DNA of 64,000 nt from Ensifer sp. LCM 4579 (lineage in GTDB: Bacteria > Pseudomonadota > Alphaproteobacteria > Rhizobiales > Rhizobiaceae). How positions within the stretch are numbered: position 1 is the first letter of the stretch; each line of letters begins with the position of its first letter. Positions 38,708-47,186 of this stretch are shown piece by piece. The notes below the pieces were generated by a model. The model was not told the DNA's origin and ran no database searches. It was given only the letters and a program-made list of their open reading frames with translations. The translations under genes and the position numbers were made by a program. Location: contig NZ_MDDV01000024.1 in assembly GCF_001854885.1 (NCBI RefSeq), forward strand, positions 300,984 through 364,983, read 5' to 3'.

Positions 38708-39212
38708 CTTTTTCCGCCCTCGCGCCGAACCACCAGTCCGCCGACAACTTCCCGGCGCCCCAGGTGGCGATGGCAAGCGCCATCGCCGCCCAGGTCAGGT
38801 GAATCGGCCATCCATCCGGCACGGTGAGCTGAATGACGACGGTCATCGCGAGAAGGCCGAGGGCGGCAAGCCGGGTTGCAAGTCCCAGCACCAGCAGGGT
38901 CGGCAGCAGCACCTCGGCGCAGGCGACCATGAATGCCATCATGGCCGGCGCCGGATAATCATAGGGCCCGCCCGGCAGATGCAGCTTGAACTCCGATGTG
39001 AAGAGAAGAACGGCGGTATCGTTCAGTTGCAGGAAGCCATCCCACTTGCTCATGCCGGAGCGCCAGAAGGGCACGGCCAGGCCGAGGCGCAAGGCAAGCT
39101 GGGCAAGGGATGCCGGCGCCAGGGCGGTAATGAGACCATCGATGCGGCCGAGCCAGCCGGCCCTCCCTCCGGTCTCGGGGGTGTCGAAGAGCTTTCGTAT
39201 GGATGTCAGCAT
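38703..39212 (-). CDS. DoxX-family membrane protein of the bufferin operon
   Basis: 169 residues with four membrane helices. LALRLGLAVPFWRSGMSKWD is the DoxX opening. Its ATG (39210-39212) follows the bufC stop at 39214-39216 with one base between, so the two are cotranslated. Known: DUF2282-DUF692-DUF2063-DoxX operons (gig in Ralstonia, buf in Caulobacter) respond to metals; the DoxX protein is thought to help redox or transport steps in the envelope, not settled. Confidence 0.9.
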   Translation of the reverse strand: MLTSIRKLFDTPETGGRAGWLGRIDGLITALAPASLAQLALRLGLAVPFWRSGMSKWDGFLQLNDTAVLLFTSEFKLHLPGGPYDYPAPAMMAFMVACAEVLLPTLLVLGLATRLAALGLLAMTVVIQLTVPDGWPIHLTWAAMALAIATWGAGKLSADWWFGARAEKV

Positions 39213-39213
39213 C

Positions 39214-40014
39214 TCATCCTCCATGGCGGATCGCCGCGAAGGCGCCCGCCTCGAGCATCGTACGGATGGCGGCCGCGGGATCGAAATCCGCGTTGACCTC
39301 GCCCGCCGCGGAGGCCGCACGCTCCATCGTCTCCCCCGCGACCAGGCCGCCGAGAAACCGGTCGGCGCCCGGCGCAAGACGGCGCACCTCCACGTCGAGC
39401 GCCGGCCGCGTCACCAGAGCGCTCTCCGCGGCCGTCGTTTCGATCCGTCCAACCGGCCCACTGGCCCGGTTCACCGAAAAGATCGTCACCGCCGGAAAGG
39501 CGGAGCGCAGGATGCGTGTCGCCGGATGTGCCTCGAAGACGAGATACCCAAGCCGGTCCGGCGGCACCGCGGCAAGCTCGGCCGGCGACAGCACGCCACC
39601 GTCCGCCGCGTGATAGGCATCGAGCCAGGCCCGCTCGATCCGCGCCACATCCGCCAGCCACGGCATGGATTGCGCATATTCGTAACGCTCGATGAAATCG
39701 GGGAAATCCCGGCCGTACTCGAAGAGAAGCGGCGATGTCGGCGGCGTCTCGCGCACGTGGAAACGCGCCATGGCGCGAAAGAAGGCCTCTCCCGTGATGC
39801 GCAGGGTCGCCGGAAATATGTCCGCCAGCGCATTCATGAGACTGACGGTCACATTGTTGCGATAGACATTGAAGCGTCTGTCGGCGGCCTTGCAGTTCGG
39901 GCCGGCGACGAAGGCGGGCGTCGTGCAAGAAGGATCGAGCAGCCCTGGCGTGAAGCCCTCCGCATAGCGGCACCCGCGGGCGGGTTCGGGCGGCGATGGG
40001 CTAACCGAGCGCAT
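39214..40014 (-). CDS. bufC: DUF2063 bufferin-maturation partner protein (BufC-like)
   Basis: 266 residues. The N-terminal DUF2063 domain is visible in [20 protein letters not shown] and [15 protein letters not shown]. Known: it supplies substrate recognition to the MNIO enzyme in bufferin synthesis. It overlaps bufB by 14 bp (40001-40014), implying coupled translation. Cysteines in CRYAEG and [13 protein letters not shown] are unusual for the family start. Confidence 0.9.
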   Translation of the reverse strand: MRSVSPSPPEPARGCRYAEGFTPGLLDPSCTTPAFVAGPNCKAADRRFNVYRNNVTVSLMNALADIFPATLRITGEAFFRAMARFHVRETPPTSPLLFEYGRDFPDFIERYEYAQSMPWLADVARIERAWLDAYHAADGGVLSPAELAAVPPDRLGYLVFEAHPATRILRSAFPAVTIFSVNRASGPVGRIETTAAESALVTRPALDVEVRRLAPGADRFLGGLVAGETMERAASAAGEVNADFDPAAAIRTMLEAGAFAAIRHGG

Positions 40015-40930
40015 GCATCTTCTCCTGCCCGAAGCTCGCCGCGTGCCGGTCGAGGATCGACTGCGCCGCCTTCGCCTCGGCCTTCAAAACCGGCCAGTCG
40101 GGAATGGCGCTATCCCATTCGATGAGCGTCGGCATCGGGCCGCAGCGGCCGATGACGATGTCGAAGAGCCTCCACACCGCATCGGCGACCGGGCCGTCGT
40201 GGCTGTCGATCAAAAGAAGGTCGCCCTCGTCGTCCTGCTGCTCCGCGTGCCCCGCCAGATGGATCTCGCCGACATCTCCGAGCGGATAATTCGACAGATA
40301 GTCGAGAGCGGAATAACCGTGATTGGTCGCCGAGACGAATACATTGTTGACGTCGAGCAGCAGTCCGCAGCCGGTGCGCCTGACGATCTCGCGGATGAAG
40401 GCGGTCTCGCTCATCGTCGATTCCTTGAACAGGAGGTAGGTCGAGGGATTTTCGAGGAGGATCCGCCGTCCGATCGCCTCCTGGACCTCGTCGATATGCT
40501 CCGAGACGCGCCGCAAGGTGGCCTCGGTATAGGGCAGCGGCAAGAGGTCGTTGTAATAGGCCGTGCCGTGCGTCGACCAGGCGAGATGCTCGGAGACGAG
40601 TAGCGGCTCGTATCGTTCGACCAGCGCCGCGAAGCGACCAAGATGGGCCTTGTCCAGCGGCCGCGGACCGCCGATCGACATCGCGACGCCGTGAAGCGAG
40701 ACGGGATGATCCTCGCGGATGCGTGCGAGTGCCGCATGCGGCGGGCCGCCCGCGCCCATATAGTTTTCGGCATGCACCTCGAAGAACCCGCGATCCTGCT
40801 CTTCGTCGGCCAGTATGGACGGCAGGTGCTGGTGCTTGAAACTGGTGCCGGCCAGGCCGTCGATCGCGTGCGCCGGAAAGCGAAGGCCGGCCGACGCGCC
40901 GCGATCCGGGTGAATTGCCAATTCGGGCAT
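40001..40930 (-). CDS. bufB: MNIO-family (DUF692) multinuclear iron oxidase, bufferin maturase
   Basis: 309 residues, TIM-barrel. The many His/Asp/Glu metal ligands are visible: [77 protein letters not shown]. Known: MNIOs use Fe to convert Cys of a precursor into 5-thiooxazole. I moved the start to the ATG at 40930 because GGAGG is five nt upstream. A RIME-like element separates it from bufA. Confidence 0.93.
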   Translation of the reverse strand: MPELAIHPDRGASAGLRFPAHAIDGLAGTSFKHQHLPSILADEEQDRGFFEVHAENYMGAGGPPHAALARIREDHPVSLHGVAMSIGGPRPLDKAHLGRFAALVERYEPLLVSEHLAWSTHGTAYYNDLLPLPYTEATLRRVSEHIDEVQEAIGRRILLENPSTYLLFKESTMSETAFIREIVRRTGCGLLLDVNNVFVSATNHGYSALDYLSNYPLGDVGEIHLAGHAEQQDDEGDLLLIDSHDGPVADAVWRLFDIVIGRCGPMPTLIEWDSAIPDWPVLKAEAKAAQSILDRHAASFGQEKMHALG

Positions 40931-40948
40931 CGTTGCCTCCACTTGTGG

Positions 40949-41053
40949 CTACTGCATGTCTCTGCGATTCGATCTCGATTTGGGACAAAGACATGCAGCA
41001 ATTCGAAGTGCTAGAGCGGGGACGCGAACGCATGTGGACGCATCCCGCTCCAG
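40949..41053. repeat. RIME-like element inside the bufferin operon, copy 2
   Basis: The first hairpin (CTACTGCATGTC ... GACATGCAGCA, 40949-41000) matches the other copies. The second half (AGAGCGGGGACGC ... GCATCCCGCTC) is a different hairpin from the CGCGTC one seen elsewhere. It occupies most of the 133-bp bufA-bufB gap. Confidence 0.8.
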
Positions 41054-41063
41054 CGGTTGCGGC

Positions 41064-41387
41064 TTAAGACGGAACGTCGCGCGAGAGCGGCTCCATCGAG
41101 CCCGTGCGGCCGCCCGGCAGTTCCATCGTCGTGCAGGTGCCGCCGTCGACGAATTTCCAGGCATTGCCCTGGTAATCGACGGTCGAGGTGGCCTGGCAGG
41201 TCGTGCCCGGGCCGGCCGCGCAGTCATTCTGCCCCTTGAGCGCCACGCCGTAGCATTTCTCCTTGCCGGCATCCATGGCCGCCTTGACTTCGTCTTGCGA
41301 CAGCGGCGCGGCGACAGCAAAGGACGACACCGCAGCCGCAACGGCACCGGCCAGCATTGCCGAGTTGATCGAGGATTTCACAGACAT
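41064..41387 (-). CDS. bufA: DUF2282 bufferin precursor peptide (copper-binding RiPP)
   Basis: 107 residues: signal peptide about 1-27 (cleavage near FAVAA), then a core with four cysteines at 45, 56, 64 and 85 in [25 protein letters not shown] and DGGTCTTM. Known: in bufferins the two central cysteines are converted to thiooxazoles by the MNIO and the peptide sequesters copper in the periplasm. Start ATG 41387 with GGAGAG six nt upstream; an ATG four codons earlier overlaps that site. First gene of the leftward operon. Confidence 0.93.
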   Translation of the reverse strand: MSVKSSINSAMLAGAVAAAVSSFAVAAPLSQDEVKAAMDAGKEKCYGVALKGQNDCAAGPGTTCQATSTVDYQGNAWKFVDGGTCTTMELPGGRTGSMEPLSRDVPS

Positions 41388-41444
41388 GAGACTCTCCATG
41401 TTGATGGTTGTGGCGCCTCGCTTTCGGGGCCACGCAAAGCCTCA

Positions 41445-41470
41445 TTCGTCGCCAATGCGGAACATGTTAC
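41445..41470 (-). promoter_or_regulatory. Putative ECF sigma (SigF-type) promoter of the bufferin operon
   Basis: Read on the minus strand: GTAACA (41470-41465), 16 nt, then CGAA (41448-41445), about 58 nt upstream of the bufA start. It resembles the GTAAC...CGAA motif described for Caulobacter SigF targets, recalled from knowledge. The gap 41388-41796 contains no other feature I can support. Confidence 0.55.
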
Positions 41471-41796
41471 AGTCGCTTGTCTACACACATTCGTGAGCAC
41501 GAATTCGCGGCAATTCACCGTTACGTGCCTTGACACCCCTTCACCCGATAAGCTGATCGCCGCCGCCCCGGGTCGCCTGCGCCGCATATCCATTTTCGCG
41601 CCGCTCTACGGAGCGGTCGAGCAGCGTCGTCAAGGATGCTGACTCGGCCTTTGCCTGCCTCTTCCACTCGAGCGCCAAGCGGCTGTGACGAAAGTGGTGA
41701 CGCTGGAAGCATCGACCCTATGGATGTGCATGTTAATGCTTTCTACAATAAGTAGTGCTTACATGGACGGTAGTTCCTGTATCGGAGGGGAAGGCC

Positions 41797-43122
41797 ATGA
41801 GGCCCGTGAATTTCCGCATGCAATTCAGGAAACTGGCAGACAGTAGGGACGGGAATTTTGCGGTACTGGGCGCCATCGCCCTGGTGCCGGTCATAGGCGC
41901 GGCGGCGCTGGCGCTCGATTTTGTCGGCGCCTACCTCGAAGCGGAGAAGATCCAGAATGCGCTGGATGCCGCGGCACTCGGATCCGTCAGGGCCTATGGC
42001 GAGGGGGCGACCGAGGACGTCGCCTCAAAGGAAGGCGCGAAGTTCTTCTGGAGCAATTACACGGCCTCCAACAGCACAACGGCAGCGTCAATTGGGAATG
42101 GCACTCAAGAGGCGCTGAGCGTGACATTCACCCGCAACATCAACGAAGATACGGCCACGGCGGAATATGCCGTGGAATACACGCCGCTGTTCCTCGAGCG
42201 TGCGCCGCTCCAGATCCGGCGCCAGGCGGTGGCGGCGCGGACCGCCGGCGCGGAGGCCTGCATCCTCGCCCTCCACACCACGGCCCAGCGGGCGTTCACT
42301 GTCAGCGGCAGCGCGACCGCGGACCTCGCCGGATGTGCCATCGTCTCAAATTCGGACCACATGGAGGCGATCTATGTCGGAGGAAGCAGCACGCTGAAGG
42401 CCGAATGTCTCTATGCGGCGGGCGCCATCTACGGCTCGCCGCAGGACATCACACTCGCCTGCGAGCAGGCGGTGGAGGGATCGCCGCGCGTTTCCGATCC
42501 TTTTGCCAGCAAGGCGATGCCGAAGACCTCCGCCTGGGTCGATCTCTCAGGTTGCGGCGTAACCTATGTCAGTGGCGGCGGCGGCAACGGCGACTGCAAC
42601 GGCACCGGCAAGACGCCAAAGAGCGCCGACGGTTACGTGGTGACGCTGAAGCCCGGCACCTATGGCACGCTCGACGTCAAGGGCAGCGTCAATCTCGAGC
42701 CCGGAAACTACATCATCGACGGCGGGCGCCTCGAACTCGCCGCCCAGTCGGTGGTGATCGGCAAGGGCGTCACCTTCTTCCTGTTGAACGGTGCCGAGCT
42801 CTTGATCCGCGGCGGCGCCACCTTCAACATCTCGCCGTCGCTCGTGGGTGACTGGGCCGGCTTCTCGATCGTCGCCGAACATGGAAATACCGAGGCGGCG
42901 GTGATCAACGGCAACAGCAACTCATCGCTGACGGGGATCGTCTACCTGCCGGATGCGGCCGAACTGCAATATTCCGGCAACGGATCGACGAGCGGCGAGT
43001 GCATCCGGCTGATCGCCCAGGAGATCACCCTCACCGGCAATGCCACCTTCAAGATGGATTGCAGCGCCGAACTCGCCGGCACCGAATTCAACTATCCCGG
43101 CGCCATTCGGCTGGTGCGCTGA
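41797..43122 (+). CDS. TadG-like pilus-assembly/secreted protein with Cys-rich beta-helical region
   Basis: 441 residues. The N-terminal TadE/TadG-type segment DGNFAVLGAIALVPVIGAAA followed by LDFVGAYLEAEKIQNALDAA is the Flp-pilus Tad leader and helix. The rest is Ser/Thr/Gly-rich with nine or so cysteines, pattern-repeating (GTYGTLDVKGSVNLEPGNYI, VVIGKGVTFFLLNGAELLI) and resembles a right-handed beta-helix. It probably sits in the envelope. Start ATG 41797 with GGAGGGGAAGGCC. No other tad genes are nearby. Confidence 0.8.
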   Translation: MRPVNFRMQFRKLADSRDGNFAVLGAIALVPVIGAAALALDFVGAYLEAEKIQNALDAAALGSVRAYGEGATEDVASKEGAKFFWSNYTASNSTTAASIGNGTQEALSVTFTRNINEDTATAEYAVEYTPLFLERAPLQIRRQAVAARTAGAEACILALHTTAQRAFTVSGSATADLAGCAIVSNSDHMEAIYVGGSSTLKAECLYAAGAIYGSPQDITLACEQAVEGSPRVSDPFASKAMPKTSAWVDLSGCGVTYVSGGGGNGDCNGTGKTPKSADGYVVTLKPGTYGTLDVKGSVNLEPGNYIIDGGRLELAAQSVVIGKGVTFFLLNGAELLIRGGATFNISPSLVGDWAGFSIVAEHGNTEAAVINGNSNSSLTGIVYLPDAAELQYSGNGSTSGECIRLIAQEITLTGNATFKMDCSAELAGTEFNYPGAIRLVR

Positions 43123-43389
43123 GCAGAGCGTTCCATGAATTCCCCTCCGGGTTGATTTTCGCGTCAAAAGCGCGGCCGACCGTGTATGGGAGATATTGGC
43201 CCTGATCGCGCAGCGAAACGGCTCAAAGCCAAGACCCAGCCGGCTTCTCCCGAGGGAGAAGATATCATCCGAACAGATCTCGTCGGTACGAACGGCTTCA
43301 TGCGCAAAGCACGAACACTGGGATGCAGGATTGCACATGTCGGTCCGCAGGGCGCACGGATTGGATAGATAAAGGCGGCTGCTCCGAAT

Positions 43390-43445
43390 CACTGCATGCT
43401 TATGTCCTTGAGACGATCACGGTTAAGGACAAAGACATGCGGTAG
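43390..43445. repeat. Half RIME-like hairpin, copy 3
   Basis: CACTGCATGCTTATGTCCTT pairs with AAGGACAAAGACATGCGGTA. Only the CATGTC-type half is present. It lies upstream of the sigma-factor gene; the rest of 43123-43535 holds the putative promoter at 43492. Confidence 0.75.
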
Positions 43446-43491
43446 ACATTGCCGTTCCCGCGCAATACGAGGAAAATTGCGGGGCAGCGAT

Positions 43492-43516
43492 GTAACAATC
43501 GGCGAAAGCCGGCGAA
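43492..43516 (+). promoter_or_regulatory. Putative SigF-type promoter of the sigma-factor operon
   Basis: GTAACA (43492-43497), 15 nt, CGAA (43513-43516), upstream of the GTG at 43536. The motif matches the one upstream of bufA, with a spacer one base shorter, and predicts autoregulation. The -10 box ends only 19 nt before the start codon, and the GAGGAAGGG ribosome-binding site (43521-43529) would lie at or just after the transcription start, which weakens the call. Confidence 0.4.
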
Positions 43517-43535
43517 TTGGGAGGAAGGGAAGAAG

Positions 43536-44063
43536 GTGGACGACAAGGATCTCGCCAGACTTTTCCGCCTCGCCCTCGATGGCGACGAGCGGGCCTATGG
43601 CGATTTCCTTGAGCAGGCGGCGGAGCTCGTGCGCGCCTGGGCCCGACGGCGAACGACCTTCGGCGGCCTGGACCCGGAAGACATCGTCCAGGAAACCTTG
43701 CTGGCGATCCATATCAAGCGCCACACCTGGCGGAGCGATGGCCCAGTGATGCCGTGGCTCTATGCGGTTGCCAGGCACAAGCTCGTCGACGCCCTCCGGC
43801 GGATGGGCCGGCACTCATGGATCGAAATCGGCGAGTTGGAAGGTCAGCTTGCCGCCGAGGAACCGGAGACCGCAAGAAGCTGGGAGATCGACCGGGCACT
43901 CGAGACTCTGTCGCCCGGGCAGCGCTCGGTGGTGACGGCAATTTCGCTCGAAGGGCGCACGATAGCCGAGGCGGCAAGAAGCCTCGACATGAAGGAAACG
44001 GCAGTTCGCGTCGCGCTCCATCGCGGCCTTGCCGCCATCGCCAGGAGATTTGGACGCGACTGA
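43536..44063 (+). CDS. ECF RNA polymerase sigma factor (SigF-type)
   Basis: 175 residues. Region 2 is seen in LEQAAELVRAWARRR and DPEDIVQETLLAIHIKRHTW, region 4 in LSPGQRSVVTAISLEGRTIA and AARSLDMKETAVRVALHRGL. Start GTG 43536 with GGAGGAAGGGA. The NrsF-type anti-sigma gene begins one base after its stop. Known: in Caulobacter SigF-NrsF controls buf genes in response to metals; the bufferin operon 2 kb away makes that link likely here. Confidence 0.93.
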   Translation: MDDKDLARLFRLALDGDERAYGDFLEQAAELVRAWARRRTTFGGLDPEDIVQETLLAIHIKRHTWRSDGPVMPWLYAVARHKLVDALRRMGRHSWIEIGELEGQLAAEEPETARSWEIDRALETLSPGQRSVVTAISLEGRTIAEAARSLDMKETAVRVALHRGLAAIARRFGRD

Positions 44064-44064
44064 C

Positions 44065-44703
44065 ATGGAAACACAGGACCTCATCAAGGCACTTGCGGCA
44101 GATACCCGGCGGAGCGGCATGGCGATGGCACACGTCTGGTCCTTGGCTGCCTGGACTGCCGTCGCCACGGCCGCGATCGTCTTCTTCCTCCTGCTCGGCC
44201 CGCGAACGGATATCGCCAGCGCGGCGGCAACGGTTCGCTTCCTCTTCAAATTCGTCGTGACGATCGCGCTTGCGGCAAGCGCTTTTTCTCTCCTGCGCGC
44301 CCAGTCCCGACCGGAAACCGGCAGGCGCGGCTTGCTGCCCCGCCTCGCCATCGCGCCGGCGCTGCTGATCGCGGCCATTGTTGCCGAGCTCGCTGTCACA
44401 CCGCCCGACACCTGGTCCGCAAGGCTCGTCGGAACGAACGCTTTCGTATGCCTGACCTTCATCCCGCTGATCGGCCTCGGGCCGCTGGCACTCATGCTCA
44501 TCGCCCTGCGCCATGGCGCCCCGTCCCGTCCGATGCTGGCCGGCGCCATGGCCGGATTGACGGCCGGCGGCATCGCCGCGACCTTCTACGCCGCCCATTG
44601 CACGGACGATTCACCCCTGTTCGTGGCGACCTGGTATACGATCGCAATCGCCATGCTGACGCTGCTCGGCGCAGTTTGCGCGCACCGTTTCGCCCGCTGG
44701 TAG
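44065..44703 (+). CDS. nrsF: NrsF-family (DUF1109) membrane anti-sigma factor
   Basis: 212 residues with six membrane helices (first about 28-48). The opening METQDLIKALAADTRRSG and the GAMAGLTAGGIAATFYAAHC segment are typical of DUF1109/NrsF. The cysteines in FVCLTF and AAHCTDD may sense metal, as the family's paired cysteines do. Begins one nt after the sigma factor stop. Holds the sigma factor at the membrane until stress. Confidence 0.9.
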   Translation: METQDLIKALAADTRRSGMAMAHVWSLAAWTAVATAAIVFFLLLGPRTDIASAAATVRFLFKFVVTIALAASAFSLLRAQSRPETGRRGLLPRLAIAPALLIAAIVAELAVTPPDTWSARLVGTNAFVCLTFIPLIGLGPLALMLIALRHGAPSRPMLAGAMAGLTAGGIAATFYAAHCTDDSPLFVATWYTIAIAMLTLLGAVCAHRFARW

Positions 44704-44706
44704 CCG

Positions 44707-44815
44707 CTACTGCATGTCTCCTTTAATCGACCTCGACCGACCTCGATTTAAACATGCGGTAGTTCCAAGTGCTACAGCGACCTTTGCGCATCCAATATGA
44801 CGCGCGGCGCTGTAG
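44707..44815. repeat. RIME1-like element, copy 4
   Basis: Both hairpins are present: CTACTGCATGTCTCC ... AACATGCGGTAG and GCTACAGCGACCTTTGCGC ... GCGCGGCGCTGTAG. The element lies between the end of nrsF (44703) and the end of the GDCCVxC gene (44833), separating convergent transcripts. Confidence 0.85.
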
Positions 44816-44832
44816 GAAGATCGGGAAAATGG

Positions 44833-45057
44833 CTACCGCCGGCGATCGGGCGAGTGCCGGCGCGCGCGCTCTTCCTGTATCGGCGGGCACGGCAGGGAAC
44901 CGTAGGAACAGAATACGCAACAATCCCCCTGCTTCGGCCGGAGCAGCAGGCGACAGTGCTTGCAGGCGTAAGAATGCAGGCAGGCACCCGTCGGCATGGT
45001 TTCGGCCGATCGATGCCCGCAGGCTGGACAGGTCAGGATGGAGATCAAGTCCGTCAT
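44833..45057 (-). CDS. Small GDCCVxC-motif zinc-ribbon protein
   Basis: 74 residues. Two CxxC-type pairs (LTCPACGH and YACKHCRLL) and the diagnostic GDCCVFC stretch match the GDCCVxC (seleno)protein family, in which the first Cys of the motif can be selenocysteine in other species. Here it is Cys. Start ATG 45057. It lies 41 bp downstream of DUF983 and could be cotranscribed. Function unknown; likely metal binding or redox. Confidence 0.8.
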   Translation of the reverse strand: MTDLISILTCPACGHRSAETMPTGACLHSYACKHCRLLLRPKQGDCCVFCSYGSLPCPPIQEERARRHSPDRRR

Positions 45058-45098
45058 GCGGCATGCCCTCTGACACCTTCGCATGATCTTACTTCAAA

Positions 45099-45524
45099 TC
45101 ACCGCACGGCGCCGATATTCGGTCCCTCCGGCGAAGGTGTGGCTGCCTTGCGCACGACCTTCCCCTCCTCGGCCTTGTAGAAGAACTGGCTTGCAACCAA
45201 CCAGCCCTTGAGCGGCCGGAGCGGTGGAATGCAGGTCAGCAACATGAAGGGGCCGGTCACCAGCAGGTGCACCCAAAGCGGCGCGCTATATTGCACCTCC
45301 AGCCAAACGCCGAGGAAGACGCTCGGGACGCAAGCGAAGCAGATGACGAAGAAGGCCGGGCCGTCCGCCGGATCGGCAAAGGAATAATCCAGACCACAGA
45401 CTTCGCACTCGCGCTTGAGCTTCAGAAACCCCTCGAACAGGTGCCCCTCGCCGCAACGGGGGCAACGGCCGCGCAAGCCCGTATGCACCGGCGACAGGGG
45501 CGGCCACTCTTCGGTTGAAGACAT
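45099..45524 (-). CDS. DUF983 family membrane protein
   Basis: 141 residues. An N-terminal zinc-ribbon-like pair (RGRCPRCGEGHLF ... CEVCGLDYSFA) is followed by two membrane helices (about 55-75 and 83-103), the DUF983 layout. Start ATG 45524 with GGAAAGGAAAAGCG. Some members are encoded next to cytochrome oxidase genes, suggesting a membrane or assembly role; no such gene is here. Confidence 0.88.
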   Translation of the reverse strand: MSSTEEWPPLSPVHTGLRGRCPRCGEGHLFEGFLKLKRECEVCGLDYSFADPADGPAFFVICFACVPSVFLGVWLEVQYSAPLWVHLLVTGPFMLLTCIPPLRPLKGWLVASQFFYKAEEGKVVRKAATPSPEGPNIGAVR

Positions 45525-45714
45525 CGCTTTTCCTTTCAAAGAATTTGGCGGCGCAGAACTCACAAACCCGCGACGGATCCCGACGTTCCACCTATCCGTC
45601 TTCGGCGCGCCAATTCCCTGTAAGAAAGACAGACAAAACATACATTGTCAAAGCATTGTATGCATAAAGGGCTGCGACAATTCCGCCCGCGAGCGCGTGG
45701 TGAGCGCATCTGCT

Positions 45715-47109
45715 CTAAACGACGAGAGTGAGGGCCGCCGGGGACTGAACGGCAAGATCGGCGATGATGCGGAGGCTGCGCTGCAGCTCGATCCTCGTCT
45801 CGGCAGCGCCGAGGCCGACGCGGACGGCTTCCGGCGGTTTTGAAACGGCAAAGGCATCGCTTGCGACGACCCCTACTCCGCCCGTCCGCAGCCGCGCCGT
45901 GAATTCGCCGCGCGTCCAGGCAGACGGCAGCTTCAGCCAAAGATGGAAACCCTCGCCGTCGGAAAGAATATCCGCGCCGGCAAGGGTCTCGGCCGCGATC
46001 TGATGACGCAGTCGCGTCTCGCGTCGAATGGCCGCCAAAACGTCCTCGGCCACACCGCCTTCGATCCAGCGCGTGGCAATCGCCGCCGACAGGGGCGAGG
46101 CCATGCCGGCCGTGGCCCGCACCGCACTCTCCAGCCGAATGGTGGAGATCGGCTCCGGCACGACGATATAGGCCACCCGCAGCGCCGGCGACAGGCATTT
46201 GGCGAGTCCGGCCACATGGTAGACGAGATCGGGGGCAAGTGCGGCAAGCGGCGGCAGGGGCTCCGTCGGCAGCGCACCATAGGCGTCGTCCTCGATGACA
46301 GGAACGCCATGCCGACGGGCGATCGCCACGACGGCCTCGCGCCGCTTCAACGGCAACGTCGCCGTCGTCGGGTTGTGCAGCGTCGGATTGCAGTAAAGCG
46401 CCTTCGGCCGACACTCGAGGCACGCCGCCTCGAAGGCCTCCGGCAAGAGGCCATGCTCGTCCATCGCGACGGCGGCGACATGGATGCCGAGATGGGCTGC
46501 CAGCGAGCGCAGGCCGGGATAGGTGAGCGCCTCGGCGCAGATCCTGTCGCCCTTGGAGGCGAGCACGCTGACGATCGCCAGCAACGCGCCTTGCGCTCCG
46601 GGGCAAACCAGCACACGCTCGGCGGCCACTTCACCGAGCCGCGGCTTGAGCCACCCGGCGCCAGCTACCCTGTCTCGCGTGGCGCCGCCGACCGCCTGAT
46701 AGCGCATCAGCAGGTTCAGGCCCTGGTCGCCCTGCAGCGCGGCGATGTCACGCCACATTCGTTCCGCAATGGCCGGTTCATCGAAGAGCGGCGGCAGGTT
46801 CATGCTCATATCGACGAGGCCGCCGGGCACGCTGCTGCTGCGCCCGCCCCGGGCCCGGACATAAGTGCCCTGCCCGACCCGGCCCTCGATCAGGCCGCGC
46901 CGGCGCGCTTCGTTATAGGCACGGCTGACGGTGGTGAAGTCGATGCCGAGCGCTTTCGCAAGCGCCCGATGCGGCGGCAAGCGAACCCCGTCCTTGAGCC
47001 TGCCAGCCGCAATGTCGCTGGCGATCGCGTCCGCAATTGCCAGATAAAGCGGCCCGCTCGACTGCGTCAGCGCCGGCAGCCAGGAAAGATCGGTGAGCTC
47101 CGTCTCCAT
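45715..47109 (-). CDS. MocR/PdxR-type GntR regulator with aminotransferase domain
   Basis: 464 residues. Residues 10-80 hold a GntR winged helix (LPPHRALAKALGIDFTTVSR). The rest is a fold-type I aminotransferase; the PLP-binding Lys is in VAGLAKCLSPALRVAYIVVP. Known: MocR proteins use PLP or aminated PLP as effector and often control vitamin B6 or GABA genes. It sits downstream of pdxJ on the same strand, so PLP-linked control of pdxJ is plausible. ATG 47109 chosen over an upstream TTG. Confidence 0.9.
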   Translation of the reverse strand: METELTDLSWLPALTQSSGPLYLAIADAIASDIAAGRLKDGVRLPPHRALAKALGIDFTTVSRAYNEARRRGLIEGRVGQGTYVRARGGRSSSVPGGLVDMSMNLPPLFDEPAIAERMWRDIAALQGDQGLNLLMRYQAVGGATRDRVAGAGWLKPRLGEVAAERVLVCPGAQGALLAIVSVLASKGDRICAEALTYPGLRSLAAHLGIHVAAVAMDEHGLLPEAFEAACLECRPKALYCNPTLHNPTTATLPLKRREAVVAIARRHGVPVIEDDAYGALPTEPLPPLAALAPDLVYHVAGLAKCLSPALRVAYIVVPEPISTIRLESAVRATAGMASPLSAAIATRWIEGGVAEDVLAAIRRETRLRHQIAAETLAGADILSDGEGFHLWLKLPSAWTRGEFTARLRTGGVGVVASDAFAVSKPPEAVRVGLGAAETRIELQRSLRIIADLAVQSPAALTLVV

Positions 47110-47129
47110 TGCCAAGCCCCGGTTTCGAT

Positions 47130-47151
47130 AATGTATGGATATTGCATGGAT
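47130..47151. promoter_or_regulatory. Tandem 11-bp direct repeats, possible MocR binding site
   Basis: AATGTATGGAT and ATTGCATGGAT lie head to tail, one helical turn each, between the pdxJ stop and the MocR start. MocR regulators typically bind direct repeats, so this may be its site. Confidence 0.45.
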
Positions 47152-47186
47152 AAGCTAGCACCGCAAGCAGGCCGATAGCCAGCGGA

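Noticed and set aside
43186..43368. 60-codon frame between the TadG-like and sigma-factor genes
   Set aside because: Lies next to a RIME-like half element; no ribosome-binding site and no recognisable motif.
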